From Ophiocordyceps camponoti-saundersi (nom. inval.) (lineage: Eukaryota > Ascomycota > Sordariomycetes > Hypocreales > Ophiocordycipitaceae), in NCBI GenBank assembly GCA_003339415.1, contig PDHQ01000127.1:1-64000 (forward strand): a stretch of DNA of 64,000 nucleotides, in the 5' to 3' direction. The notes below the pieces were generated by a model. The model did no database searches. It saw only the letters and a program-made list of their open reading frames with translations, and was not told the origin of the DNA. Shown piece by piece: positions 1 through 11,190 of the stretch (position 1 is the stretch's first letter; each line of letters begins with the position of its first letter). A program made the translations under genes and the position numbers.

Positions 1-640
1 GGGATAAGAAGAGCAGTTAATAAGTTTATCCCCTAGGGGATAAGAAGAGCAGTTAATAAGTTTATCCCCTAGGGGATAAGAAGAGCAGTTAATAAGTTTA
101 TCCCTTAGGGGATAAGAAGAGCAGTTAATAAGTTTATCCTTTAGGGGATAAGAAGAGCAGTTAACGGGTTTATCCCCTAAGGGATAAGAAGAGTAGTTAA
201 CGGGTTTATCCCTTAGGGGATAAGAAGAGCAGTTAACGGGTTTATCCCTTAGGGGATAAGAAGAGTAGTTAACGGGTTTATCCCTTAGGGGATAAGAAGA
301 GCAGTTAACGGGTTTATCCCTTAGGGGATAAGAAGAGTAGTTAACGGGTTTATCCCCTAGGGGATAAGAAGAGTAGTTAATAGGTTTATCCCCTAGGGGA
401 TAAGAAGAGCAGTTAACGGGTTTATCTCTTAGGGGATAAGAAGAGTAGTTAATAAGTTTATCCCCTAGGGGATAAGAAGAGTAGTTAATAAGTTTATCCC
501 TTAAAGGATAAGAAGAGCAGTTAATAAGTTTATCCCTTAGGGGATAAGAAAAGTAGTTAATAAGTTTATCCCCTAAGGGATAAGAAAAGTAATTAATAAG
601 TTTATCCCTTAGGGGATAAGAAGAGTAGTTAACGGGTTAG
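1..640. repeat. 36-bp palindromic minisatellite, array 1
   Basis: About 18 tandem units of 36 bp run in from the window edge. Each unit begins GGGGATAAGAAGAG and ends TTTATCCCYTA, so unit junctions form an 18-bp perfect palindrome (first one at 26-43, centred on CTAG). Units differ mainly at the AGC/AGT, AATAAG/AACGGG and CCCC/CCCT positions, nearly all transitions. GCAG is still common, so this array has been less mutated than the related block at 11300-14840. The left end lies outside the window. Confidence 0.97.
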
Positions 641-838
641 TCCCGTAGAAGATAATTAGAGAGAAGTAAGCTAACTATCGCGTGTAGCGCTTCGGGCAGA
701 CTAAAGAGACGCGTCTCGTCCGTATCTTAGTCCGAGGAGCGGGAGTCGAGTCTTATATTTCGTCGACGTAGGTGCGAAAGGATAAGGAGATTAACTATGC
801 CGTGCAGGACGATAACGATATACCTAAGACGATAAGTA
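641..838. repeat. Satellite spacer, least-mutated copy
   Basis: A ~200-bp non-palindromic spacer separates the two 36-bp arrays. It contains the 12-bp perfect palindrome GAGACGCGTCTC at 706-717 inside a longer imperfect inverted repeat (GACTAA...TTAGTC). It keeps TG and CA dinucleotides that are TA in the six or seven spacer copies of 11185-13948, so it is the best proxy for the ancestral sequence. No reading frame is recognised. Confidence 0.93.
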
Positions 839-1690
839 TTTATCCCCTAAGGGATAAGGAGAGTAGTTAATAGGTTTATCCCTTAGGGGATAAGAAGAGT
901 AATTAATAAGTTTATCCCCTAAGGGATAAGAAGAGCAGTTAATAAGTTTATCCCCTAGGGGATAAGAAGAGTAGTTAATAGGTTTATCCCTTAGGGGATA
1001 AGAAGAATAGTTAACGGGTTTATCCCTTAGGGGATAAGAAGAGTAGTTAACGGGTTTATCCCCTAGGGGATAAGAAGAGCAGTTAATAAGTTTGTCCCTT
1101 AGGGGACAAGAAGAGCAGTTAATAAGTTTATCCTTTAGGGGATAAGAAAAGCAGTTAACGGGTTTGTCCCCTAGGGGATAAGAAGAGCAGTTAATAGGTT
1201 TATCCCCTAGGGGATAAGAAGAGCAGTTAATAGGTTTATCCCTTAGGGGATAAGAAGAGCAGTTAACAGGTTTATCCCTTAGGGGATAAGAAGAGCAGTT
1301 AATAGGTTTATCCCCTAGAGGATAAGAAGAGCAGTTAACGGGTTTATCCCCTAGGGGATAAGAAGAGCAGTTAATAAGTTTGTCCCTTAGGGGATAAGAA
1401 GAGCAGTTAACAGGTTTATCCCTTAGGGGATAAGAAGAGCAGTTAATAAGTTTATCCCCTAGGGGATAAGAAGAGCAGTTAATAAGTTTATCCCTTAGGG
1501 GATAAGAAGAGCAGTTAATAAGTTTATCCCTTAGGGGACAAGAAGAGCAGTTAACGGGTTTATCCCCTAGGGGATAAGAAGAGCAGTTAACAGGTTTATC
1601 CCCTAGGGGATAAGAAGAGCAGTTAATAGGTTTGTCCCTTAGGGGATAAGAAGAGCAGTTAACGGGTTTATCCCTTAGGGGATAAGGAGG
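839..1690. repeat. 36-bp palindromic minisatellite, array 2
   Basis: About 24 further units of the same 36-bp repeat in the same orientation. Because 36 is a multiple of three, the minus strand stays open as a 12-residue repeat (YPLRDKPVNCSS-like) of about 305 codons (824-1741). That frame begins at a TTG, consists wholly of satellite, and is closed in the homologous block. I treat it as a by-product of the period, not a gene. Confidence 0.96.
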
Positions 1691-1835
1691 GCAGTCACGT
1701 AGGTTATTATATATAATATAGGAGATAAGAAGAGGTAACAAAATATACTTAGTCGATAAGATAATTTATATATTGTGTTATAAAAACTGATTTTCTAGTC
1801 CTAGACCTATAGTCTAGACGTAAATCTGCCCCTAT
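1691..1835. repeat. Satellite terminal flank, copy 1
   Basis: Unique-looking sequence after the last 36-bp unit (GGAGGGCAGT... to ...TCTGCCCCTATTATA). It is repeated almost completely at 14826-14983 after the second block, with C-to-T and G-to-A changes there. It therefore belongs to the satellite-bearing unit. Similarity stops just after CCCCTATTATA in both copies, which marks a shared end of the duplicated unit. Confidence 0.9.
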
Positions 1836-4800
1836 TATATACTTAAATAAAAGTATAATAACTTTTTTTTATTTTAACTTTTTTACTAAACCCTTATACC
1901 GATAATAAATTACTTTACTCTAATTCTAAAACCTTTTAAGCCCGCTCCTTAATATTAAGCTACTTATTACCCTCTCTAAGCTTTAAACTATTATTTAGAA
2001 ATAAATTTAGTATATCCTTAATTAAGCGAGGCGTAACTTAAGGATTTAGATAGTCCTCGTATATAATAAAGTTAGTAAAAATATCCTAGCTACTAATAAA
2101 GTAACTTACTATTTATAAAGCCTTACTAATCTTTACCTTATAAGCGTACTTAGAATACTAACGCTAATTATAGGTAGCTACCTTAGTCTTATTTTAAATA
2201 TAATTAAAATAATTATAATCCCCTTAGCTATATATCGAAACGTACTTATAAAATAGCGTTAATATATATTCCTTATAATAAGTAATAATTATCGTTTATA
2301 ATTATAGATAATAGGTATATAACCTTAAGTTATATTAACTAAAAATCGAGATAAAAAAAGCTTTATAATATTTAGGGCGTTTTCCTTAAATTAAATAGTT
2401 AAAGAAAGAGCCCTTTAAGTACGCGATCTTAGTCGGGATATAAGTAACTCGGGGTTCCCTTAGCGTCTTCTCTTAATACTCTCTCTCTCTAGCTTTAATA
2501 AAGTAATAAAGAAAAAACTTAAGAGGAGATATAATACCTATTTTTATCTTAATAAAAGCCGGGGCTTCTTAAAGAACTTTCTTACGGAAAGCTATCTTAA
2601 TAAATATAGGAACGCTAAAATACCCGATATTAACGCCTCCTTTATACTAAATCTTAAGGTAAGCGTAAATCTAGGTAAAGAAAATTAGTTTTAATATCTA
2701 AAACTATTTAATTAAAATACTTACGCGTATATATTTAAGGTAAGGAGGAGTTTTTAGCGCTATATAGCCTTATTAGCTTAGGCTTAATAAGACGCTTATA
2801 TTTTCGGTATCTAATTTACGTAAGATAAGGTTATAAATATTAGGAAGATATTTCTTTTTCTCTTCGATTATCTCCTTTTCCGTTAACTTAGGCGCTATTA
2901 CGATTAAAGATTCTTATTACTATTAACGCGTCTAAGTTAAGTAAGTAAAGAAAGAAAAAAAAGAGAGGGAGAGGATAAGGGCGATATAAATAGCAAGCTA
3001 ATAACTATTTATTCCTAATTAGGAAGGAGCCCTCCCCGCTTTTCCCTTTATAATATTATAATACTAACTAAAGTATAAAGTAATAAGCTTAAAAACTAAG
3101 GTAGCGAATAATAATAAAATAAAGCGACGCGTTTTTCCTCTTTTCTTACGCGCACCCTCTTTTTCCTTTAAACTAATTATTTATTTAATAAGTAAGCTAT
3201 ACTTAGCGCACTATTATTATAATTAAAATATATTATAAATTTAGTAAACTTAGATTATAAGCTTAGTAAGGAAGTAAACTTTAAACTAAAAGGGCTATTT
3301 TTTAGTAAATAAAATAATAAGTTTACTATTACGGCGATACTTTATAGTAGAGTAATAATAGGGCTTATATCGCCTAATCTCCCTTTCTTAGCGGTAACTC
3401 TTAAGCTTACGCGAACCCTTAAGTATAAATAGCCCCCTTAGTTTATAAGATAAATAGTTTAGCTAAAAAAACGCGTTAAGCTTTTTATAGATATAATTAA
3501 ATACTTATATATATTTTAAGCTAGTAAGGAGATTATTAATATTATCTTATTTAATAATATCTAAAACTAAAATAGCTATATAGATAATATAGGGCGTTTT
3601 ATTTTTAAAGTATAAAGATAATTATAAATAATTAGCTTTAAGCTAGGAGCTATAATAAAAATCTTAAATAAGGGAATTTAGGATAAAGTGCACCTATTTA
3701 CGATTTTTATAGTAATTATAATACCTATTACCGCAAATAAGACTACTAATATACTATTTAAGAAGAAACTTTATTATATTATACCTAAGTTTAACTTAAG
3801 GTAGGAAGTAAATAGTTACCCTTTTTTAAGTAGTATAGTTAATTTTAAAGCGGATAAGACTAATATTAGGTATTATTAGGGCAGCTTTTTTTAAGATTAA
3901 TAAGCTTAAGTATTTTATTTTTTTAACTTAATAAAGCTAGGGCGAGTACTTTAATTAAAAAAGGTAATAGCTATATAAAAAGATATCTTAAGCGAGTTTT
4001 AGGGGGATTACCCCTTTAATTTTATTATTATTCCTAAGATATAATAGAAAAAAGAGTATAAATATAAATACCTAGCCCTTTTTATATTATAATACTAAGC
4101 TTATAGCTTTATTAGTTTTAAACTTAATATATATATTAATAGCTTATTAAATAAGCGAGGATTAAGCGTTAAATAGTTTAGAAAAGATCTTAAGACCCCC
4201 TTAGATTCCTATATTCTCTTATAAGATTAGGCTATATAAACTAAGGATAGCGATAGTAATAATTATAACGAATTAATCGCTCGGATAACTAGTAACTTAT
4301 ATATTATTAAGGCGAATAAACTAAGTATCTAAAAGTTAGAATAGTTTAACTTTTTAGGAAATAGTTATAGATTTAAACTAAAAAACTAGGAGGGCGGCGA
4401 AAATCTCTTAATAAAGCTAAAAGTAAGCTTAATAACGCTTAGGGGCCTATACCCCGAGGCTACTATCCCCTATTACCGGATCCTTAAAAGATATTAAACT
4501 ATTATACTTAAAATTTTTACTAATAACTTTATAATAAAGAACTATATTATAATATTATACTTAAGCGCTACTAAAGTTAGAAAATAGCCTTAGGGAGATC
4601 GGGAAGAATTATAAGAGATTAATATTAATAACTTTAATAGGGGCGAAGGGGCTAGGGATAATAAGGCTTTAGATAAGGAAGAGGTTAAGGAGGAAAATAA
4701 TAAGGACTTTCCCGAGGATAAGATTATAAAAGGCCCGACTAATAATTAAATAGTTCCGATATCTAGCCTTTTATTTTTTTTTAAATTTAAAAACCCCCCG

Positions 4801-5788
4801 ACTTTAAAAGAACTTAAACGAGAGATAAGCGCTATAAAGAATATAAGGAAGGAAGATAAGGTAACTAAGGCGCCTAATAACGCTATAACTAGAAAGGAAA
4901 TAACTAAGATAAAGAAAATAATCCCTTAGGAATTAATAAGTATATTATAGCTTAAGAAACTTATTATAGGGAAGAAAATACCTATAAGATTAAACTTAGC
5001 CTTAATATAGCTAGCTTTCTCTCTAAGGCGCAGCGTAAGGATAAAGAAGTTAATAAAGCGTAATTATTTAATTAAGAACCTTATATTATAGAAGACGGCC
5101 CCTAAAAGAAAAGGGGAGGAAAAAAATATAAGAATACTAAAATTAATACGCTTTACTTATTTTACCTTAGGTAAGAACTTTATAATCTAGCCTAGCGAAA
5201 AACTTATAGCTATAAGTATAAGCTAAAAACTAATTAACTTAAACTTACTTAGCTTTAAAGTTAGAGGGGTTAAGCGTTATAAGAATTATATAATTTAAAC
5301 TAAGAGTTACGGACTTATATAATAAGGAAGGTATATTATACTTAATATAGCTAAATTTATTATAATATATACTAAACGCGCACTTATTAAAAACTAGCTT
5401 TAAAAACCGAAGATAATTTTAATAATCCCGAAAACTAGTTCTTTTATTAGCTTATAGCCCCTAGGGCTTATATACCTTAGTATATAAGCTAAGATTAATA
5501 AGGCTATCGATAACTATTTAATTAAGTAACGATAGGAGCGAGAGAAGGGACTTAAGAGAGATATGCTACTAGCGGGCAGTTAGCGCGAACGCTAAAGTTA
5601 ATAAATTTAAAGGTTAGACTTTAAGGAGAAGTAACTAGAGTTTCCTTTATTATTTCTTTTACGAAGAGTCCTTTCCGCTTTTATTTTATTACGCTTATAC
5701 GCACTTTATTTAAGTTATAAGAAAAAGTTAGTTATTTTTAAGAAAAAGAGCTAATTACTTATTATTACGGCACGCGCTTAGGGAGGAG
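1836..5788 (+). pseudogene. RIP-mutated relic with coding-like stretches, unrecognised
   Basis: Almost free of TG and CA. On the plus strand around 3640-5530 long stretches read open except for TAA/TAG codons explicable as mutated CAA/CAG/TGG. About 4150-4620 is the clearest such stretch, and about 5010-5530 is rich in Lys, Gln and Tyr. I recognise no domain or catalytic motif. A purine-rich patch followed by a GGAAGGAGCCCTCC-type segment lies near 2930-3050. Probably the body of a transposable element, but the family is not established. Confidence 0.45.
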
Positions 5789-6406
5789 TTTAATAGCGGA
5801 GATAAGGACGCTAAAAGAAATATAAGCGCTTACCTTAGCTAGAGAATTATTAGGGACTTATAAAAAGTTTAATTAAATAGTTCCTAAACCCTTTCTTCTT
5901 TTCCTAAGAGCTATTAAGGGTTAATATATAAGGGTAGTTAAGCTAAGATAGGGGCTATTACTAAGTATATAATATAAATTAATTTCCCTTAAAAGAGGAC
6001 GAATTAAGTAAGTAATTAGCCCTTAACCTTATTTTTAAAGCTATAATAAAAGTTATATATTATAAGTTAAGTTTTAGAGAGGACTTATAGTAAAAACTTT
6101 ATTAAATAAAATTATAACTTTATTTTAAATTTTATACTTTTATATTATAAATTACTAATTTAAATACCTTTTTTAAAATTTTTAGTATTTAATTAAATAG
6201 TTTCTACCTTTATATTATTTCTTTCTTTTATTTTTATATAAAAAACTAACTCCTTATTATTTTCCTTATAAAGAATTACTATATAGCTCTTCCTCTTATA
6301 GCTAGAGATCCCCCCTTATATTAGTTAAAAACTTTAGTTATATAAAAAATTACGCCTTTTAAGTATTTACTATACTTACTTAAGGTATCTTTCTTCCCTT
6401 ACTAAA
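5789..6406 (+). mobile_element. Short TIR element, copy A (non-autonomous)
   Basis: Copy of the ~618-bp dispersed element best defined at 36675-37292. The 3' end (ACTAAA at 6401-6406) and the internal landmarks (TTTAATTAAATAGT, GTTATATATTATAA, the GATCCCCCCTTATATTAG block) are clear. The 5' end is altered (TTTAATAGCGG) and I see no matching target duplication. It has no coding capacity. Confidence 0.8.
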
Positions 6407-6639
6407 GTACTATACTAATAATTAGTTTATTAGCTCTAATCTTACTAAGATACTTACCTTAAGATATTTTATTAGTTAATAAAAAATCTAATTTAAATAG
6501 AAAGGTTTATTCCTTTTAAAAGGAGGTAATTATAGTAGCGAAGTTAAGGCTTAAAATAAAAGCTAAGGCGGAGGCTAATAATAAAATAGCCCGAAAAGCT
6601 AAGGGCTAATTCTATTTTTGCTATAAGGATAGAGAGTTA

Positions 6640-6649
6640 GGGGGGGGGG
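6640..6649 (+). repeat. G10 homopolymer
   Basis: Ten consecutive G in very AT-rich surroundings. Similar C runs occur at 15651-15665, 21428-21449, 59315-59324 and 60421-60436. Confidence 0.9.
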
Positions 6650-6678
6650 TTTATATAGGTATTACTTTTAACCTAACT

Positions 6679-7064
6679 TTTAAGGGATAAGGAGTATAGT
6701 AAACGGGTTTATCCCGAAAAGGATAAGAGTAATTAGGGAGTTTATCTCTTAAGGAATAAGAATAGTAATAAATAAGTTTATAGCTTAGGGAATAAAAAGA
6801 GGAGTAGGTAAGTTTATAAGTAAATAGGTTTATCTAATAAGGGATAGGAAGAGGAGTAAATAAGTTTATAAGTAAAAGGGTTTATCTCTTAGGGAATAAG
6901 AATAGAGTAAATAAGTTTATCTTTTTAAGGATAAGAAGAGTAATAAAGAAGAACGAGTTTATACTTAGGAGAAAGAAAAGTAGTTAGTAAGTTTAACCTT
7001 AGGGGAGAAGAAGGGTAATTACTTAGCTTATCTTATAGTTTATAAAAGGAGTAGTTAATAAGTT
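6679..7064. repeat. Decayed patch of the 36-bp minisatellite
   Basis: Irregular units recall GGGATAAG-AGAGTAGTTAATAAGTTTATC, with indels and changes beyond simple transitions. This looks like an older, no longer homogenised array of the same satellite family. No palindromic junction is fully preserved. Confidence 0.8.
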
Positions 7065-7504
7065 TCTATAACCTTAGTATTAGTACTAAATACCGGCGTA
7101 ATATTTAGCTAGATTTTAGAGATATAAAAGTATTACTTAAGTAAATTTCTTATAAGGTTAAACGCTATAATAAGTAAAACTATACGCTTAATAGCTTATA
7201 GTAAAAAATTAGGTTATAGTATATTTTATAAAGATATTTTATAAATAGAATTTAATAATAAAAACTTATAATAGTATTATAAGATTTAAGGAGTTACTTT
7301 AGAGCTATCTAAGTAATAAGTTTATAAATAAGCTTCTTAGTATAATTATAGATTTTTTAAGAAGGAGCTATAGAATAATTTAAGATTTCTTTTACTATAA
7401 AAATAGTCGGGCTAAAAAGTAATTATAGACGAAGCCTACTATTAAGGATAAACTTAGCAGGTATTTATATAACTAAGCTAGTTTAGCGGGGTTAAAAGGA
7501 TACT
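7065..7504. other. AT-rich mutated sequence, nothing recognised
   Basis: No coding-like frame, tandem repeat or terminal structure could be supported here. TpA-rich, with TG and CA nearly missing. Confidence 0.5.
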
Positions 7505-8010
7505 CCTAAAAAAAGGAAAAAGAAGAAGAAAAAGGGAAGAGGGGATAAAGGGGTAATTCTATATAATTCCTAGAAATTTAAAAGATATAAAATTAAAGGG
7601 GCTAAGGGAGGAAGGAATCTATAGCAGGTAGCCTTACCTTGCTAGGTCCGAATGCGCTTATAATAACTAACTTTATATAAAAGAGCTTATAGCTGCCTTA
7701 GGTCTTCTTATTAAAGGTAGGAAATTAACCCCTTTTTATAAGTATAAATCTAACCCTTCCTAGGTTTTTTAGCCCCCTCTAGCTAAGCGAATACTAATTA
7801 ATTAGATTTATAAAATTAGATAAGTAAGATTAAATAACTTTTCTAAACCCTGTAGTCCTAACTAGCCTATATAACTTAGCAGGTCCTTATAAGCTTATAT
7901 AAACTAAATAGTTCTATATACTTCCTTAAGATAGTCTTTTTTATAAAGGCTATATATATATATAAGCAGGAGTGCCTATTACTCCCGCGAAATTAGGAGG
8001 CCTCTTCTTC
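7505..8010. repeat. Dispersed repeat R5, uninterrupted copy
   Basis: Begins in a purine-rich AAGAAGAAAAAGGG patch and contains a CTATAGCAGGTAGCCTTAC segment followed by TACTCCCGCGAA-type sequence. A second copy lies at 20411-21700, where a short TIR element is inserted at about the position of 7865. This copy therefore acts as the empty-site comparison. A third, partial copy is at 21925-22050. Function unknown. Confidence 0.8.
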
Positions 8011-8883
8011 TTTATCCTTATAGCTTAGTAGCTAAGTTAGCTTCTTTATTATTATAAGTATAAAATTATTATACTTATTCGTTACTTTTTATAATAATAG
8101 CGCTTTAATAAGCGCGATTATACTAATAAGATTAAAAATATATTTATTAAATAGGCTATCCGATACTAGTATTAAAAGATCCTAAAAAGGAGTATACTTA
8201 TTATCGCGATGCCCTCTTATACGTAACATATAAAGAAGGTAAATATCTAAAAACTAAATACCTATTTAAATATATAAAGTAATAAATAAAAAATATAAAA
8301 AGTAAAGTAAGGAGTTATAAGATAAGAAGGATCTTATATAAAGGGTCCTTATAACTCGGGCAAGCTATATATATATTAAAACAAGGCTATAAAGGTAGTA
8401 TAAGGCTGTAAGGTATTATAAGATTCCTTAATAATATTAAGTTTAAGTAAGTAAAATGCTTCTTAGCTAAGGATAATAGTAACTAATCGATATCTTTCTA
8501 ATAGCTAAGAAAGAATATTACTTATTATAAAGTAAATATAATAAGTATTAATTAAAAGATTATTAGTAAACTTAGCTTTAAGTTTATTATCTAGTTAGCT
8601 AATTACGCTAAAAGAAACAAGATATACTAATAAATCGTCCTTAAAGCTATTCCTATATATTTAGTTTATTAGCTACCCTATATCGAACTATAGCAGAATT
8701 TTTAAGAAAATATATTAATAAAGGTAAGAATAACTAATAGTTTAAGCTTATAACTAGTAGCGTTAAAGAATATAGTAAGGTAGTTAATAGTATAATTATA
8801 ATAAAAACGCTAGATTTTATTTACTTTAAGGCAACTACTAATAAGCTATTCGGGGAAATAGGGAAGGATAGTAAAAGCGTTAT
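8011..8883. other. Mutated relic with a short dispersed repeat at 8330-8460
   Basis: The part at 8330-8460 (GGGTCCTTATAACTCGGGCAA...) recurs at 25504-25600 next to another repeat family. The rest is AT-rich and RIP-mutated. The plus strand near 8090-8260 reads as coding-like with stops explicable by mutation, but no family is recognised. Confidence 0.5.
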
Positions 8884-9010
8884 TATAGCGCGGAAGTATC
8901 TAATATTATATAGCTTACCTTATAAGCCTCCCTCTTAGTTAGTTAGCGCTGCTAGCCTTACTTCCTAAGGCCCTAGCCTTACTATATAAACTTAGTAAAA
9001 TTATAGTTAT
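8884..9010. repeat. Dispersed repeat R7, copy 1
   Basis: Shares the landmark CCTCCCTCTTAGTTAGTTAG and the following GCGCTGCTAGCCTTACTTC with 9597-9730. A weaker relative lies at 49975-50125. The plus strand reads as a Pro/Ser-rich peptide interrupted by stops. No function assigned. Confidence 0.7.
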
Positions 9011-9596
9011 TATATTAAGAATATTACTATATTTATCGAGGCTACCTTTTATTATATAAAATATAGGAATAGCTTTTTTAGTACTAAGCGCTAAGTATTT
9101 TAAATTTCCTCTAATACTAAGTATAAAAATAATAGCCGCTATAACTATAATTTTTACTTAACTAGCTTAAGGAATACCTAAAGAGAAGTTTATCGATTAG
9201 TAGTTACTAGTTAGTATTTTAGAGGCTTAGACTAAAAGAGAAATAAACTACTAAGTATAAAAAAAGCAAGCTAATATATATAGTTAATCTTATAAGCAGT
9301 ATATATAAGATAAACTATATTATATTAGTAGCTTATATAAGTATTTAAGTATATATATATATATAAACTATTTATTAGAGAGGAAAAATAATAAGGCTTA
9401 AGGGAAGACCTCTTACTTAATAAGGTTAGCTAGCTTATAGGCCTGATTCGTTATGTTAGAAAGCTTATTTATTATAAGTTATTTATCTAAAATTACGCTG
9501 GTCTTAAGTAGGGGATAACTATACTTCTTTAATTCCTATCGCACGTAGATATTATTTAAGTTTTAGGTAATTATAGTACGTATATTAGTAAATATT
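9011..9596. other. AT-rich mutated sequence between R7 copies
   Basis: No recognisable domain. The spacing of the two flanking R7 copies suggests either a local duplication or two insertions of one family. Confidence 0.45.
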
Positions 9597-9730
9597 ATAG
9601 CGAAGATTTTAAGTTATATTATAAAGGCTTACTTTATAAACCTCCCTCTTAGTTAATTAGCGCTGCTAACCTTACTTCTTAAGGTATAGCTTTATAAAAT
9701 AAACTTAGTAAAATTATTATTATTGTTATA
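9597..9730. repeat. Dispersed repeat R7, copy 2
   Basis: Matches 8884-9010, including the CCTCCCTCTTAG and GCGCTGCTAACCTTACTTC landmarks. The differences are mostly transitions. Confidence 0.7.
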
Positions 9731-11000
9731 AGTATTAGGAATTTTAATACCTTTATTAGTACTACTATTAACCTTATAATAAGTTACTTTTATAGGAATA
9801 CTCTATTACTATTTTAGTTAGTCCCTAGCCTTATAGCTATAAGGGTAGTATATTAGTATTAAAAAGGAAAAACCGACTCTAATTTATATAACTATAAGTA
9901 GGTAGGATATAATTAAGGGGGTTATTAAATATAGAAGGAAACCTCTAATACGAAGATATATATATTTATTTAAATTCCCTAATAACGATAAAATAATCCT
10001 ACTTAGTATATTACTAGCTTAGAAGCTAGTATTTTTATTCTTAAAAGCCTTTCTCTAAAAACTACTATTTTTATATATATATATATATTATATATATAAG
10101 GAAGGCCTCTAAGCTTAAGGGTTAGAGGTTAAGCTCTCTATATTTATAGTTTATATAAATATATATATAATATACCTACCTATATTTTAACTTTTAAATA
10201 TATAAATTAATTACTTAGTTTATTCTTTATTTAACGTAATATTCTAATTTTATTAAAATCCGTCTAAGATTATAACCTTAGTAAAAGGTAGCTTATAATT
10301 ACTACTTATAAACGGCCCTAAGATAGGTGCCGAGTCTTTTTATAATAAACTTACTTATATATTTCCCCTATCTTACCTAACTAAAGCTTAGGTAAGTATA
10401 ACTCTAGCCGAGGAAAAGATTAAGCGGGGTTATAACTTTTACTAAGGTTATCTTAGGGTTATACCGTAAATAGCTAAGTAACTAGCTTACTTATTAAAAG
10501 TAAATATCTTATAAGTAATATTTACCGAATTTATTAACTTAATCCTTTAAGTGTTAAAATATATATTATAGAAAGTAAATATATCTTTCTATTATTATTT
10601 ACGCGTAATAATATAAACTTAGATAAATAAAGTAATTAGTAACTTTATTAAAAACGAAACTAAGGAGGAACTAATATATATATATATAAAAGAAAGAGAT
10701 ATTTAGATATCCTTAGTAGCTAATTAGTTAGTAAATTATAAATATAGCCGTAAGCTACGTAATTATAAATATATAATATATATATAAGATATATATCCTA
10801 GCTTACTTACTTACTTATATAAGGCTATTTTTAAAAAATATATTATTTATTACTATATTTATTATACCTCTTATAGTAAGTTTTTACGATAAGAACTAGT
10901 AAAGAAAGTTTAAACCTTATATTAGCGAATTATATTATTATTATAAACCTATAGTAGAAAATAATAAAGGAGAAGTAAGCGAAATATCGTAATTATAATA
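9731..11000. other. AT-rich mutated sequence with AT microsatellites
   Basis: Contains ATATAT runs near 10070-10105 and 10780-10800, with stretches of higher GC near 10300-10450. No gene, RNA or element end could be supported. Confidence 0.5.
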
Positions 11001-11190
11001 TATAGCGTTTCGGGTAGAGGAAAGAGACGCGTATAGCGTTTCGGAAAAATAAAAAAGACGCGTATAGTATTTTAGGCAGACGAAAAAAACGCGTATAGCG
11101 TTTTAGATAAACGAAAAAGACGCGTATAATATTTCAGATAAATAAAAAAAAAGCGTATAGCGCTTTAGGTAAACTAAAAAGACGCGTCTT
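11001..11190. repeat. 31-bp tandem repeat derived from the satellite spacer
   Basis: About six units of 31 bp, each with GCGTATAGCG-TTTCGGG and an A-rich half ending in AAGACGCG. The unit corresponds to part of the spacer seen at about 686-715 (TAGCGCTTCGGGCAGACTAAAGAGACGCG). A piece of the spacer was thus amplified locally, and the units later diverged by transitions. Confidence 0.88.

Noticed and set aside
1..640. CRISPR array
   Set aside because: Units are contiguous 36-bp tandem repeats with no unique spacers, and the sequence is a eukaryotic RIP-mutated repeat.
824..1741. 305-codon minus-strand frame with 12-residue repeats as a repeat protein gene
   Set aside because: It starts at TTG, lies wholly in the 36-bp satellite whose period is divisible by three, and the homologous block at 11300-14840 is full of stops.
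5789..6406. 4-bp target duplication for copy A
   Set aside because: The right flank GTAC has no match at the left flank (GGAG), and the left terminus is rearranged.
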